Shown here piece by piece: positions 1 through 8,619 of a stretch of DNA of 45,644 nucleotides. Positions within the stretch are counted from its first letter, which is position 1, and the number at the start of each line of letters is the position of its first letter. Both the position numbers and the translations under genes were made by a program. The stretch is from Bryobacterales bacterium (GTDB lineage Bacteria; Acidobacteriota; Terriglobia; Bryobacterales; Bryobacteraceae), in NCBI GenBank assembly GCA_020847975.1, contig JADLBD010000266.1, positions 1-45,644 of the forward strand. The letters run 5' to 3'. A model generated the notes under the pieces. The model worked only from the letters and a program-made list of their open reading frames with translations. It ran no database searches and was not told where the DNA came from.

Positions 1-191
1 CTGTCCCCATCCAGCGCCTCCAGCGCGGCGACATGCCGCAGGTTCTAAAGAAAATCGAGGACCTGGCGGGCGGCCTCTCCGATGCCGAAGGCGAAGTCGT
101 GGAAACCGCCCTCGATACGCGGCTCGTGCTGCACGGTCTGGAACCCGTATTTCTCGATTACGCCAACGAAGAGGAAGGCGAAGAAGACTGA
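1..191 (+). CDS. C-terminal end of an unidentified protein (truncated by window edge)
   Basis: The frame beginning at base 3 is open from the window edge to the TGA at 189-191. It encodes about 62 residues that include GDMPQVLKKIEDLAGG and end in a very acidic tail (YANEEEGEED). The amphipathic, charged composition and the clean stop look like a real C-terminus, but I do not recognise the family. The start lies outside the window. The next gene begins about 75 bases later. Confidence 0.5.
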   Translation, partial: VPIQRLQRGDMPQVLKKIEDLAGGLSDAEGEVVETALDTRLVLHGLEPVFLDYANEEEGEED

Positions 192-266
192 CGCGATTCC
201 TGTCAAGCTTCATTCCGTTCGATCGGCGCCGCTCAGCGATAGCAAAAGTCGTTCCTGTGCTAGGTT

Positions 267-563
267 ATGGGTATGAAGAGTGTGCAGGTCAGTTTGCCGG
301 AAGGGCTGGTTGAAGCGGCGCAGTTGAGCCGTTCCAATCCCTCTGCGGACGCCGCGCGGTTGCTTGCGCTGGAACTGTTCCGCGAGGACAAAGTATCTCT
401 TGGCCGGGCGGCGGAACTATGTGAAACGCCGGTTGAAACCTTCATGGAATTCGCCGGACAGAGGCAGGTTCCGCTTCACCATGGAGCCGGTGAGCTCGAA
501 GAAGATCGCAGGACCTTGCAAAGCCTTCAGCGGAGAAAATCGTTTCCAATGCTTCTCCGCTGA
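267..563 (+). CDS. UPF0175-family antitoxin-like protein
   Basis: This 98-residue protein matches the UPF0175 pattern: a short N-terminal strand (VQVSLPEGLVEAA), a helix ending LALELFREDKVSLGRAAEL, then ETFMEFAGQRQVPLHHG and an acidic GELEEDRRTL end. UPF0175 proteins are small and usually encoded just before a DUF3368 PIN-domain protein. The pair is generally read as a type II toxin-antitoxin module, with this member as the antitoxin. Here the partner follows in an overlapping frame and is broken. The last dozen residues (QRRKSFPMLLR) run past the usual family end, so the 3' end may have drifted. A second in-frame ATG at 273 is an alternative start. Confidence 0.75.
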   Translation: MGMKSVQVSLPEGLVEAAQLSRSNPSADAARLLALELFREDKVSLGRAAELCETPVETFMEFAGQRQVPLHHGAGELEEDRRTLQSLQRRKSFPMLLR

Positions 564-1030
564 TTACACTTGCCCGGATAAGGGAGTTGGATTCCCTTCG
601 CAATCTCTATCCAGTCGTTCACATCTCGACTGAGGTCTATCACGAGGTCGTCATTGCCGGTGCCGGCTAGCCCGGCGCCTCGGCGGTATCGAAGGCGGAT
701 TGGATTCAAGTATCTCCGGTACTGGACACCCAGGTCCTCGCCAAGGCGATCATCAGTACAGGACTCGGCGCTGGAGAAACAAGTGCGGTGCTGCTCGCCA
801 AGGAGCTTCAAGCGGATCTGCTGCTGATGGATGAATGGAAGGGGCGTAGGATGGCCACCGAGGCGGGGCTCGCCGTCGTGGGCTGCGTCGGGATACTCGA
901 AGAGTTGTACCGCCGCGGAGAGATCAAGGATCTGCGGCAGGCCTACGAGGAATTGTTGCGGCAGGGTATCCGTGTTGATGTCCGAACCCTTCAGAACAGC
1001 CTGAAGAATTCTAATCTTCCAAGCCTCTGA
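536..1030 (+). pseudogene. Broken DUF3368 PIN-domain toxin partner
   Basis: One frame runs from AAA at 536 to TGA at 1028-1030. It gives a nearly complete DUF3368 protein: KIVSNASPLITLARIREL at the N-terminus, EVYHEVVIAGAG, GLGAGETSAVLLAKEL, ADLLLMDEWKGRRMA and a helical C-terminus. It is interrupted by an in-frame TAG at 668-670, inside the conserved AGAG-x-PGA stretch where a residue such as R or Q is normal. There is also no ATG, GTG or TTG in this frame between the upstream stop (491-493) and the conserved N-terminus. Both defects suggest the toxin is dead while its UPF0175 partner is intact. A sequencing error could explain the TAG but not easily the missing start. Confidence 0.8.
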
Positions 1031-1353
1031 TCCGGGCTATGCGACACAAGAATGGAGGTCGCCGGCATCACAGGAAAAAGCGGCAGAAACTGAGCGTACT
1101 TGGTACTGAGGACACCCTGGCAGGTTGTGGAAAACAATTGGCCGCTGATAAATGCCGATAAATGGGATGGAGAATACAGGGGTTATCGGCGTTGATCCCC
1201 GTTTATCGGCCACCTGTTCGCTTGTGCAGATCATCTTCCGAATGAGCGTGCGAGATCCACAGCGGAACCATTTTGCAGTGGTTCCCACTCAAGTCGCGCA
1301 CCCAAGTCCCCGGTGCCGGGACCGTAGTTTGTTATAAACTAAGCCATCCGTCC
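1031..1353. other. Gene-free stretch upstream of lactate permease
   Basis: About 320 bases without a convincing gene. Short frames here lack family resemblance. The left part holds the phased GATAAA/TTTATC palindromic repeat described separately. The right part presumably carries the promoter of the lactate permease gene, but I see no clear -35/-10 pair or terminator. Confidence 0.5.
1144..1212. repeat. Phased GATAAA / TTTATC palindromic repeat
   Basis: The left side has two near-tandem copies of GATAAATG about 10 bases apart (CTGATAAATG then CCGATAAATG). The right side has three units in a 10-base phase: TTATCGGCGT, TGATCCCCGT and TTATCGGCCA. The halves are inverted: GCCGATAAATGGGAT at 1154-1168 pairs, with small mismatches, with ATCCCCGTTTATCGGC at 1195-1210 around a loop of about 26 bases. 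The structure fits a REP-like intergenic element or a multi-site protein-binding region. No copy was noticed elsewhere in this window. Confidence 0.6.
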
Positions 1354-3006
1354 ATGAACGAAACCTGGTCTCAGAATTACAATCCCCTCGGCAACGTGTT
1401 CCTGTCGACGGCCGCGGCCGCGCTCCCCGCAATCGTTCTCTTCTATCTCCTTGCCGTGCGCCGCACGGCGGCCTGGAAGGCCGCCATTTACGCGTTCCTG
1501 GCCGCCGCTGTGCTTGCTCTCGCGGTCTTTCGCATGCCCGCCCACATGCTCGCCGGAGCAGTGGCCAGCGGACTTACGTACGGCTGGTGGCGAATTGCCT
1601 GGGTGGTCGTAGCCGCCGTATTCGTCTATGAACTCACTGTCGAATCCGGCCAGTTCGAAAACCTGAAACAATCCATCGGGCAGATTGCGAATGACCCGAG
1701 GCTGCAGGCTCTCTTGATCGCATTTGCTTTCGGGGCCCTGCTCGAGGGAGCCGGCGGCGGCGGCGCGCCCGTGGCCGTTACCGCGGCCATGATGATCGGC
1801 CTCGGCTTCCCGCCCTTCGCCACCGCCCTTCTTTGCCTGCTTGCCAACTCCGCACCCGTTGCCTTTGGCGGATTGGGCAATCCCATCCGCACCCTCACCG
1901 CCGTCACCGGCCTGCCGGAAGCGGACTTCAGCGCCATGGTGGGCCGCATTCTTCCGCTCACCACCCTCGTGCTTCCCTTCTGGCTCATCCGCATGATCGC
2001 CAGCACGGCCGACACCTTCGCCGTCTGGCCCGGATTGCTCGTCTGCGGCGTCACCTTCGGCGGCATTCAATTCTTCTGGTCGAACTTCATGGATGAGTCC
2101 CTGGTGGACATCCTCGGCGGCATCGGCACCCTCCTGGTGCTCGCCTTCTTCTTCCGCAAGGTCTGGAAGCCCGCCAAGGTTTGGGTGGCCCCGGATTGGA
2201 AGATGACCTCCTATACCCATCGCCCGGCCCTCACCCTCCCCCAGATCCTCAAGGCATGGTCGCCCTTCCTGTTGCTCGCTGTTTTCGTGGTCGTCTGGGG
2301 CCTCCCTGCCGTGGCGAAATTCCTCGACCAGTTCTCCTGGAAGGGTCCCGTCCCCGGTTTGGATCACCTGGTGCTCCGCCAGCCGCCCGCCGTGGTGAAA
2401 GCGTATGCCGAACCCGCGGTCTTCGATGTTTCCTGGCTCTCCACCGTCGGAACCGGCACCTTCTTCTCGGGGCTCCTCACCGGCCCGCTGCTCGGGCTTT
2501 CCATCGGACGCACCATGAAGGTGTTCTTCCGCACGTTTTCCCGATTGCGGTTCAGCATCGCGGCCATTCTCGCCATGTTGAGCCTCGGGTATCTCACCCG
2601 CTACTGCGGAATGGACGCGACGCTCGGCCTCGCGCTCTCGAATACCGGCGTCCTGTTCCCCCTGTTCGGCACCCTCATCGGCTGGATCGGTGTCGCGCTC
2701 AGCGGAACTGACGCCGGCTCCAACGCGCTGTTCGGCAGCTTGCAGATGATCACCGCCAACAAACTGGGACTCAGCCCCATCCTCATGGGCGCCGCCAACA
2801 GCGCCGGAGGCGTCATGGGAAAGATGATCGCGGCCCAGTCCCTGGTCATCGCCTGCGCGGTGACCGGCCAGGAAGGAAAAGAAGGCCTACTGTTCCGTGC
2901 GGTGGCCAAACACAGCCTGGCTCTTGCCTTCCTCGTAGGCCTGCTCGTGCTCATGTATGCCTATGTCTTCCCAGGCGCCATCCCGAGCGGCCATCACTTC
3001 TGGTAG
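1354..3006 (+). CDS. lctP: L-lactate permease (LctP/LldP family)
   Basis: This 550-residue polytopic membrane protein imports lactate, probably with protons. The N-terminus MNETWSQNYNPLGN aligns with the family start (MNLWQQNYDPAGN in E. coli LldP), so I place the start at ATG 1354, not at upstream in-frame codons. Further family signatures follow in order: RIAWVVVAAVFVYELTVESGQF, FGALLEGAGGGGAPVAVTAAMM and ANSAPVAFGGLGNPI. Near the C-terminus come SGTDAGSNALFGSLQ and GAANSAGGVMGKM. Length is normal for the family. No lactate dehydrogenase gene adjoins it, so lactate rather than glycolate is inferred from sequence resemblance only. A membrane glycosyltransferase gene follows after 9 bases. 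Confidence 0.9.
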   Translation: MNETWSQNYNPLGNVFLSTAAAALPAIVLFYLLAVRRTAAWKAAIYAFLAAAVLALAVFRMPAHMLAGAVASGLTYGWWRIAWVVVAAVFVYELTVESGQFENLKQSIGQIANDPRLQALLIAFAFGALLEGAGGGGAPVAVTAAMMIGLGFPPFATALLCLLANSAPVAFGGLGNPIRTLTAVTGLPEADFSAMVGRILPLTTLVLPFWLIRMIASTADTFAVWPGLLVCGVTFGGIQFFWSNFMDESLVDILGGIGTLLVLAFFFRKVWKPAKVWVAPDWKMTSYTHRPALTLPQILKAWSPFLLLAVFVVVWGLPAVAKFLDQFSWKGPVPGLDHLVLRQPPAVVKAYAEPAVFDVSWLSTVGTGTFFSGLLTGPLLGLSIGRTMKVFFRTFSRLRFSIAAILAMLSLGYLTRYCGMDATLGLALSNTGVLFPLFGTLIGWIGVALSGTDAGSNALFGSLQMITANKLGLSPILMGAANSAGGVMGKMIAAQSLVIACAVTGQEGKEGLLFRAVAKHSLALAFLVGLLVLMYAYVFPGAIPSGHHFW

Positions 3007-3015
3007 AGACATCCG

Positions 3016-4344
3016 GTGAGCGCTCTTTCCCGCAGTTCCACAATTTCCGATGCGCTTCCGCGCGTCGCCGCCAAATGGATCATCGTCGCCGCCATCGCCG
3101 CCTTCATCGCCAAGGCCGTCTTCGCCATGACCACTTTCGGCACCAACGACATTCTCTTCTATCACGCCAGTTGGCAGCGAAGCCTTGCCCCTGATGGCGG
3201 CCTCGGCCTGTATCGCGACGGCATCGAACTGGTGGAGAACGGCAAAGCCTACCACAAAGAGGATTTCCGCAATCCGCCGTTCGTCATCAACATTCTGCGT
3301 GCGGCGGGATGGCTCACCGACACCATCGGCTTCCATTTCTTTTTCTGGCTCAAAATGCCCTCCATGCTGGCGGATGCCGGCATCTTGTGGGTCCTCTGGC
3401 GCCTTCTCAAGCCGCACACATCGGCCACACGATGGGCGCTTCTCATCGTCGCCGCCTCGCCTGTCTCCTACCTCATCTCCGGCTTCCACGGCAGCACCGA
3501 TGCCGTCATGATCTTCTTTGTCCTGCTCTCCCTCCTCGTCTTCCAGCGCGTCGAAAATCCTTTCTTCGCCGGTCTCGCCTATGGGATGAGCATGAACATC
3601 AAGATCTGGCCGCTGCTCCTCATTCCCGCGGTCCTCGCATGGCTCCCCACCACCCGCCGCCGGGCCTTGTTCCTCGGCGGAGTGGCGCTCATTCTCGCCA
3701 TTGGATCGGCTCCGTGGTTCTACCAGTCGCCGCTGCTCGTGCTGAGCCGGCTGCTCGGCTATGACAGCGTTTACGGCAATTGGGGAATCCCGCAAGCCCT
3801 CACCTGGTTTGCCGCTGTCACGGGCTTCGAAATGCCCAACCAGATTTTTCAGGCCGTGGGCAAGTATCTTACCGTCGGCGCGCTCGCCGCCGGCGGAGTG
3901 TGGCTTCAGAAGAAACACCCTTCCGCCCCACTGCCCCTGCGGCTCGGATGCCTCGCCTCCCTCTTCTTCCTCGTCACTTCCGGGTTTGGCGTCCAGTACC
4001 TCGCCTGGATCGCCCCCTGGGGCGTCTTCCTCGGCCCGGAAGTCCTCCTGCTGTTCAATTTCTCCGCCGCCGTCTTCCTCACATCCGTATACAACTACTG
4101 GGGCGGAGACTTCCCCTGGCGCCTCGCCAATTCCCTTAATAAGGCGCCTTATAGCGGAGTCATCATCGGCTACGACATTCTCTGCTGGGCTTCGATCCTC
4201 GCCTTGTTCCTCAGTTTCCTCATGCGCATCCGTGCAGGGGCTCCCGCCGCTGCCGCCGCTCCGCAACCGGTTCCCGTCCCTGTCCATGCAAAGCCGCGGC
4301 CTGCCGCCAAGGCGGCGCGCGACCGCAAACGGAAATCCGCCTGA
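3016..4344 (+). CDS. Polytopic membrane glycosyltransferase (GT-C fold, GT87/DUF2029-like)
   Basis: A 442-residue protein with about ten hydrophobic segments, starting at GTG 3016 nine bases after the permease stop. An extracytoplasmic loop after the first membrane segment contains TNDILFYHASWQRSL, where GT-C enzymes place their acidic catalytic residue. The motif GFHGSTDAVMIFFVLLSL and the NIKIWPLLLIP segment are typical of polyprenyl-phosphate-sugar-dependent mannosyltransferases such as the GT87/DUF2029 group. The C-terminus is a long Ala/Pro/Lys-rich cytoplasmic tail. The sugar and acceptor cannot be read from the sequence. It ends 12 bases from the convergent sulfatase gene. Confidence 0.7.
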   Translation: MSALSRSSTISDALPRVAAKWIIVAAIAAFIAKAVFAMTTFGTNDILFYHASWQRSLAPDGGLGLYRDGIELVENGKAYHKEDFRNPPFVINILRAAGWLTDTIGFHFFFWLKMPSMLADAGILWVLWRLLKPHTSATRWALLIVAASPVSYLISGFHGSTDAVMIFFVLLSLLVFQRVENPFFAGLAYGMSMNIKIWPLLLIPAVLAWLPTTRRRALFLGGVALILAIGSAPWFYQSPLLVLSRLLGYDSVYGNWGIPQALTWFAAVTGFEMPNQIFQAVGKYLTVGALAAGGVWLQKKHPSAPLPLRLGCLASLFFLVTSGFGVQYLAWIAPWGVFLGPEVLLLFNFSAAVFLTSVYNYWGGDFPWRLANSLNKAPYSGVIIGYDILCWASILALFLSFLMRIRAGAPAAAAAPQPVPVPVHAKPRPAAKAARDRKRKSA

Positions 4345-4356
4345 AACAGAACTCAA

Positions 4357-5604
4357 TCAGGATATCGGGCCGCGCCAGGCGCTGATGCGCCGCTCCAACT
4401 CCTTTTGAACTCCACGCATGGCAGGCTCCCCCGCCAGATTGTGCGTCTCATGGGGGTCCTTCTCGAGATCATAGAGTTCCTGATGCCCGCTGTTGTACCA
4501 GTTCAGCTTGTAGCGGCGCGTGCGGATCGTCCGAACCGGGTTCTTCCATTTCTGCTTGGCGTAGTATTCAAGCAGCACCGCGTCGCGAGCGTCCCCGCCG
4601 GCCGTGAGGTCCCTCCCGCTCACCGCGGTGGGCCAGCGCAATCCCGCAAGCCCGGCCAGCGTCGGCGCGATGTCGGTTTGCGTCACCATCCCGCCGGCGC
4701 GCGCCTTCAGTTTATCCGTGCCGGGACCAGCCATCACGAGCGGAATACGCAACAACTCCTCGTACAGGAACGGACCCTTGTACGGTAAGCCATGCTCGCC
4801 GGTTTCATCTCCATGATCCGATGCATACAGGACTATCGTGTCTGAAATACGGGAAATCCCTTCGAGCGCCAGGCCGAAGCAAGAGTCGGCATGCTCCACC
4901 AGTTGAAGATAGTAGCTCCGGTATTTCAACCAGTCCTCGGGCGTAAACTCCCGGGTCGCTCTACCCTGGTCCCGGTCGACATACTCCCTCTGCTCGGAAG
5001 GCTTGCCTGCCAGATCCTCGAGGCCGCTGAATGGCTTTCGTACGTCATTCCGCGGTTTCACCTCCCCTATCCTCCGCGGAATGTCATAGATACGATGCGG
5101 GTCCAGGATCGAAACAAATGCCAGCCACGGCCCTTTCTGCGCCTGCATCCACGCTGCCGCGCGCCGCGCCGTATCCTCATCCGCCCCGTTCCATTCACTG
5201 TGAGCGAAACCGTAGGCGGCAAGATCCCTCGAATCGCTCAGATGCCATTTCCCGAAGTATCCGGTGTGATAGCCCGCGGCCTGGAATACGCTTCCTATGT
5301 TCGGAATCGAGGGAGACAGCGGCTGCCCCAAAGAAGATTTGTCCACATTGGTGAGCACCCCGGCTTTGTGCGGATCAAGCCCTGTAAGAATCGCCGCCCG
5401 CGCCGGAGAGCACTGCGGCGTGTTGCAGAAGGCATGCGTGAACCGGACACCGCCCAGGCGGTCGCGGTTCGGCGTATGCACCGGACCCGGAAGCAACTCT
5501 GTTTCCTGGTCAGAAAGGAAGATCAGTACGTTCGGGCGAACAGACCGCACTTGCCCAAGGGCGGCCGCGGCCGACCCGAGCCAGGCGCGCCGCGTGAGCG
5601 CCAA
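4357..5604 (-). CDS. Sulfatase (formylglycine-dependent, secreted)
   Basis: A 415-residue sulfatase of the alkaline phosphatase superfamily. The start is TTG at 5604, directly after the upstream gene's TAA, which suggests translational coupling. The N-terminus (LTRRAWLGSAAAALG) resembles a Tat signal. The core RPNVLIFLSDQ supplies the first metal ligand region. Cys65 in NTPQCSPARAAILTG is the C-x-P-x-R residue converted to formylglycine, and YASDHGDETGEHG supplies later metal ligands. The first metal motif has a single Asp (SDQ) instead of the common DD. Substrate unknown: related enzymes act on sulfated glycans or aryl sulfates. A formylglycine-generating enzyme must be encoded elsewhere, since the SUMF1-like protein at 28244 lacks the needed cysteines. 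Confidence 0.88.
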   Translation of the reverse strand: MALTRRAWLGSAAAALGQVRSVRPNVLIFLSDQETELLPGPVHTPNRDRLGGVRFTHAFCNTPQCSPARAAILTGLDPHKAGVLTNVDKSSLGQPLSPSIPNIGSVFQAAGYHTGYFGKWHLSDSRDLAAYGFAHSEWNGADEDTARRAAAWMQAQKGPWLAFVSILDPHRIYDIPRRIGEVKPRNDVRKPFSGLEDLAGKPSEQREYVDRDQGRATREFTPEDWLKYRSYYLQLVEHADSCFGLALEGISRISDTIVLYASDHGDETGEHGLPYKGPFLYEELLRIPLVMAGPGTDKLKARAGGMVTQTDIAPTLAGLAGLRWPTAVSGRDLTAGGDARDAVLLEYYAKQKWKNPVRTIRTRRYKLNWYNSGHQELYDLEKDPHETHNLAGEPAMRGVQKELERRISAWRGPIS

Positions 5605-8382
5605 TTACCGCCTCCGGCGGACTACGTTCCCCGTGGAAGCATCCGGCGGCGGCGGAAGGTCCTGCGCCGGATTGAAGACAGGTATCGTCACGATGTTGCT
5701 CACGTACACGTCTTGCGCAATAGTGACCTGCGTGTTCGGGTTCGTTGGAATATCGGAGTTCAATTCCAGTTCCACGCGGTAGATTCCCACCATCCCCGGC
5801 TGAAGCCCCGAATACAGCACGTTCGCCGTCTTGCCGCCGATCAGCGAAGAGACAAATTCATTCGGCGTATTGCTCTCCGTGCTCTTTAACCGGAAGCCTG
5901 TCGCCAACTCAGCAACGATATCCCGGTTGGTAACCAGCCCCAAACCGGTCGCCGTGAAGATGATGGTCTCTCCCGGAATCGCGGGATTGTCGATCGTCAC
6001 AGCAGCGCCGGCTACGTTGGCGCAGCACGTGGACGAATTCGTGGCGGTCAGAATCACCTGCGCGCCGTCATTCGTGCTGGCGGAGATGGGAATCCCGTTG
6101 CCCGCAGGCCCCTGCACCTTCGCCCGGAGGCGAATACGGGTGAACAACCCCGCGGCATAGGCTTCCACCTTCTCGTCCGCGTTCGCGTTAATCTTGCCGA
6201 TTAAGGCGTCGCGAATGCTCTCGAGCGTATCGCCGCTTTGCACCGTATACGAATACGAGCGGTCCTCGATGAGGATCGTCGCCACATCGCTCGCGTTCGC
6301 TGATCCGTCCACGGACACCGTCGCCGTAGCCTGGCTGCTCGAGTGCACCGCGATCGCCGGGCGCGGGTCGGTGCCTTCCTGTGCGAGCAATCCCGGGTTC
6401 TCCCCGATGATCGGCACCGCAACCGCCGCCGTCGTCACCACCACTCCGCTCGAACGCTGAATGCGCACATAGTTGCTGATGCTGTTGGAATCGTTCACTT
6501 CCCACGGCACTTGCGCCCGGATCTCCGTCGGCGACACCATCAGCAGCGGAGCGCGGATGCCGTCGAAATACACCTGCACTCCGGCCAGTTCCGTCGGCAG
6601 CGGATCCGCCTCTGCCGGAGCCGAAGCGGTCGAATCCGAAAGGTTGGCCCCGAAGATCGCCACCAGAGTCCCCGGCGCGATCTTGGCCGCATCCTGCCCG
6701 CCGCTCAACGTCGCGCCACTCGTGGTGGCGGTGATCACCGCGTTGTCGGATGTGGTCACCGAAATCGGTATCGAGTTCCCGGCGTCGCCCTGCAGGCGGG
6801 ACGTCAAAATGATCGTGTTGAAATTTGTATTCGGCGTGGCAAACACCAGCGGATCGCCGCTATCGGCGTTGATCGTCAGCACCAGGTTATTGACAACGCG
6901 CGTGAACGAGTCATTCTTGACCACCGTGTAGTCATAGGTCTTTTCCTGGTTATTCGCCGAATCGCCAATGTGCACCGTAACCTTGTCGCCTTCCTTCAAG
7001 GTTCCGGAAAAAGTAATCGTGCCCACGGCGTACACGCTGCGGCTGAACAGATTTCGCACCCCGCTATACGGAATGTACGTTTCGCCCGGTGTGAACACCA
7101 TCACCCGCCGGCGATACGGATCGCTCACATAGAGGTTCGTGCCATCGCCCGTAATCCCCATGGGAGTCGCCACGGAATCCGCGCTGCCGCGTCCCAGCGG
7201 ATTGGCGCTGTCGGATACCTGGTTGATCCCGCTGGCCACCTGCCCGACAATCGCATCCGCCTCCTGCCCGCTCTGTGTCGGAATGCTGTTGAACACCAGC
7301 ACCCTGTCATTCCCGCCATCTGCTACAAACAGACGCTTCCCATCCGAGTAGGCATAGCGCGGAAAATCCAGGCTCGCGTTACAGGAGGCTGGATAAACAG
7401 TATTCCCGCTGCTGTCTGTGGTCCGATTTTCCGGACACAGGTTCTGCGTGTTATTGGAGGCGCCGCTGTTGAGATCGGGTTGCCCGATGGCGAGGTCCGC
7501 GGGAGCCTGGTTCGAATCCGGAATGCTGTTCCACACAAGAACCCGGTTGTGCCCGAGATCGGCGACAAGCAGCTTCAACCCGTCCGAGGTAACGGATACC
7601 GGCGCCAGCATGTTGTTCGGCTTCGGATCAAAGCTCTGCGACCGCAGGTCTTGCGTCGTGGTGGCCGTAAAACTCGATTGCCCAAGAACAAGGTCCGCCT
7701 GCTGAAAGTTCTGCGTGGGCATATTTCTCCACACGAGAATGCGGTTGTTCAATGTATCGGCGACGTAGAGCCTGCCCGCCTGAATCCATACCCCTTGTGG
7801 TCCGCGCAGGCTCCGCGCCGACGGAGCCTGGTTGCCTTCATTCGCCTTGTTCGTCTTGAAATCCGGCTGCCCGATCACAACATCTGCGGGCGCCTGGTTC
7901 ACCGCCGGAATCGACTTCCAGATCAGCACCCGGTTATTGTCCGTGTCCGCAACCGCCAGGTACTGGCCATCGGTCGCCACCGCCGTGGGATGCTGGAACG
8001 TCTTTTCGCTCAGTCCAATGTCGGAACTGGTGAAATCCGGTTGACCCAGAACCACCGTCGCCTGGCCCACGCACACCGGACAGCGAACCCCGGATGCCGG
8101 CAGTTCCGCCGTAGGAGCCGGCAGAAAGGAACCTACATTTCGAAAGATGAGAACGCGGTTGTTCTGGGGCGAGGCGGAAACGCGATTGTCGTCCACCACA
8201 ATCAGAGCGCCGTTGGCGTAGGCAATTCCGCCCACGCCGCCCAACAAAACATCCGACGCGCCTGGAGTCTGGGCGGTAAAAGTCCGTTGCCCGATCACGG
8301 CCCGGGCGGCCATCCCACTGAAGAAGTCGGCGGCCTCGCACAAACCCGCCGCCAATAGCAAACTGATCCCGTATTTCCGCAT
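5605..8382 (-). CDS. Secreted NHL-repeat protein with Solibacter-type (TIGR03437-like) domain
   Basis: I chose ATG 8382 (925 residues) because it gives a signal peptide (MRKYGISLLLAAGLCEA). Residues about 50-450 hold roughly six NHL/beta-propeller repeats, recognisable by NNRVLIWKSIP, NNRILVWRNMP, HNRVLVWNSIP and NDRVLVFNSIP, often followed by ADVVIGQPDF-like strings. The C-terminal half has the Solibacter-type beta-sandwich pattern: KIAPGTLVAIFGANLSDS, then YFDGIRAPLLMVSPTEIRAQVPWEV. Two related inserts of about 100 residues share a core of the form TV-x-GDT...LQGDAGNSIPIS / VQGPAGNGIPIS. The family is typical of large acidobacterial extracellular proteins, but its biochemical role is unknown. 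The protein ends with an Arg-rich tail (VVRRRR). Confidence 0.8.
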   Translation of the reverse strand: MRKYGISLLLAAGLCEAADFFSGMAARAVIGQRTFTAQTPGASDVLLGGVGGIAYANGALIVVDDNRVSASPQNNRVLIFRNVGSFLPAPTAELPASGVRCPVCVGQATVVLGQPDFTSSDIGLSEKTFQHPTAVATDGQYLAVADTDNNRVLIWKSIPAVNQAPADVVIGQPDFKTNKANEGNQAPSARSLRGPQGVWIQAGRLYVADTLNNRILVWRNMPTQNFQQADLVLGQSSFTATTTQDLRSQSFDPKPNNMLAPVSVTSDGLKLLVADLGHNRVLVWNSIPDSNQAPADLAIGQPDLNSGASNNTQNLCPENRTTDSSGNTVYPASCNASLDFPRYAYSDGKRLFVADGGNDRVLVFNSIPTQSGQEADAIVGQVASGINQVSDSANPLGRGSADSVATPMGITGDGTNLYVSDPYRRRVMVFTPGETYIPYSGVRNLFSRSVYAVGTITFSGTLKEGDKVTVHIGDSANNQEKTYDYTVVKNDSFTRVVNNLVLTINADSGDPLVFATPNTNFNTIILTSRLQGDAGNSIPISVTTSDNAVITATTSGATLSGGQDAAKIAPGTLVAIFGANLSDSTASAPAEADPLPTELAGVQVYFDGIRAPLLMVSPTEIRAQVPWEVNDSNSISNYVRIQRSSGVVVTTAAVAVPIIGENPGLLAQEGTDPRPAIAVHSSSQATATVSVDGSANASDVATILIEDRSYSYTVQSGDTLESIRDALIGKINANADEKVEAYAAGLFTRIRLRAKVQGPAGNGIPISASTNDGAQVILTATNSSTCCANVAGAAVTIDNPAIPGETIIFTATGLGLVTNRDIVAELATGFRLKSTESNTPNEFVSSLIGGKTANVLYSGLQPGMVGIYRVELELNSDIPTNPNTQVTIAQDVYVSNIVTIPVFNPAQDLPPPPDASTGNVVRRRR

Positions 8383-8619
8383 GAAGAATAAACTTAGGAA
8401 GCCTCGTATCAGTATACCAACGGTGGACGCGACATAAGGAATCCGGGTTTCAGCCGGAAGCGCTCTCACATTGAGCGTCGAAAGCGCAAAGGGCACGTCC
8501 CGCGCCCCCCGTGTGCGAGGAACACCGCCACGTTTCGCGGCGCGGGCGGGCTCCGTTTTGCGCGTGTTCCTAAAAGCCTGACTTCGGCCCCACGTGCTTT
8601 ACGCCTTTTCTTCCATCCT

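Noticed and set aside
1154..1210. TTATCGG/GATAAA motifs read as DnaA boxes of an origin
   Set aside because: DnaA boxes are TTATNCACA; none of the copies has the CACA end. The motif is better described as a phased palindrome.
1339..2367. Long open frame on the - strand opposite the lactate permease
   Set aside because: Its Gly/Glu/His-rich, low-complexity composition is the antisense shadow of a well-recognised permease frame.
2887..4356. Frame of 489 codons opposite the glycosyltransferase gene
   Set aside because: Glu/Gly/Asp-rich with no domain, exactly antisense to a membrane-protein gene with clear family motifs.
6343..8358. Frame of 671 codons on + opposite the NHL protein
   Set aside because: Arg/His-rich composition and mirror of a protein with repeats and a signal peptide; an antisense shadow in GC-rich DNA.
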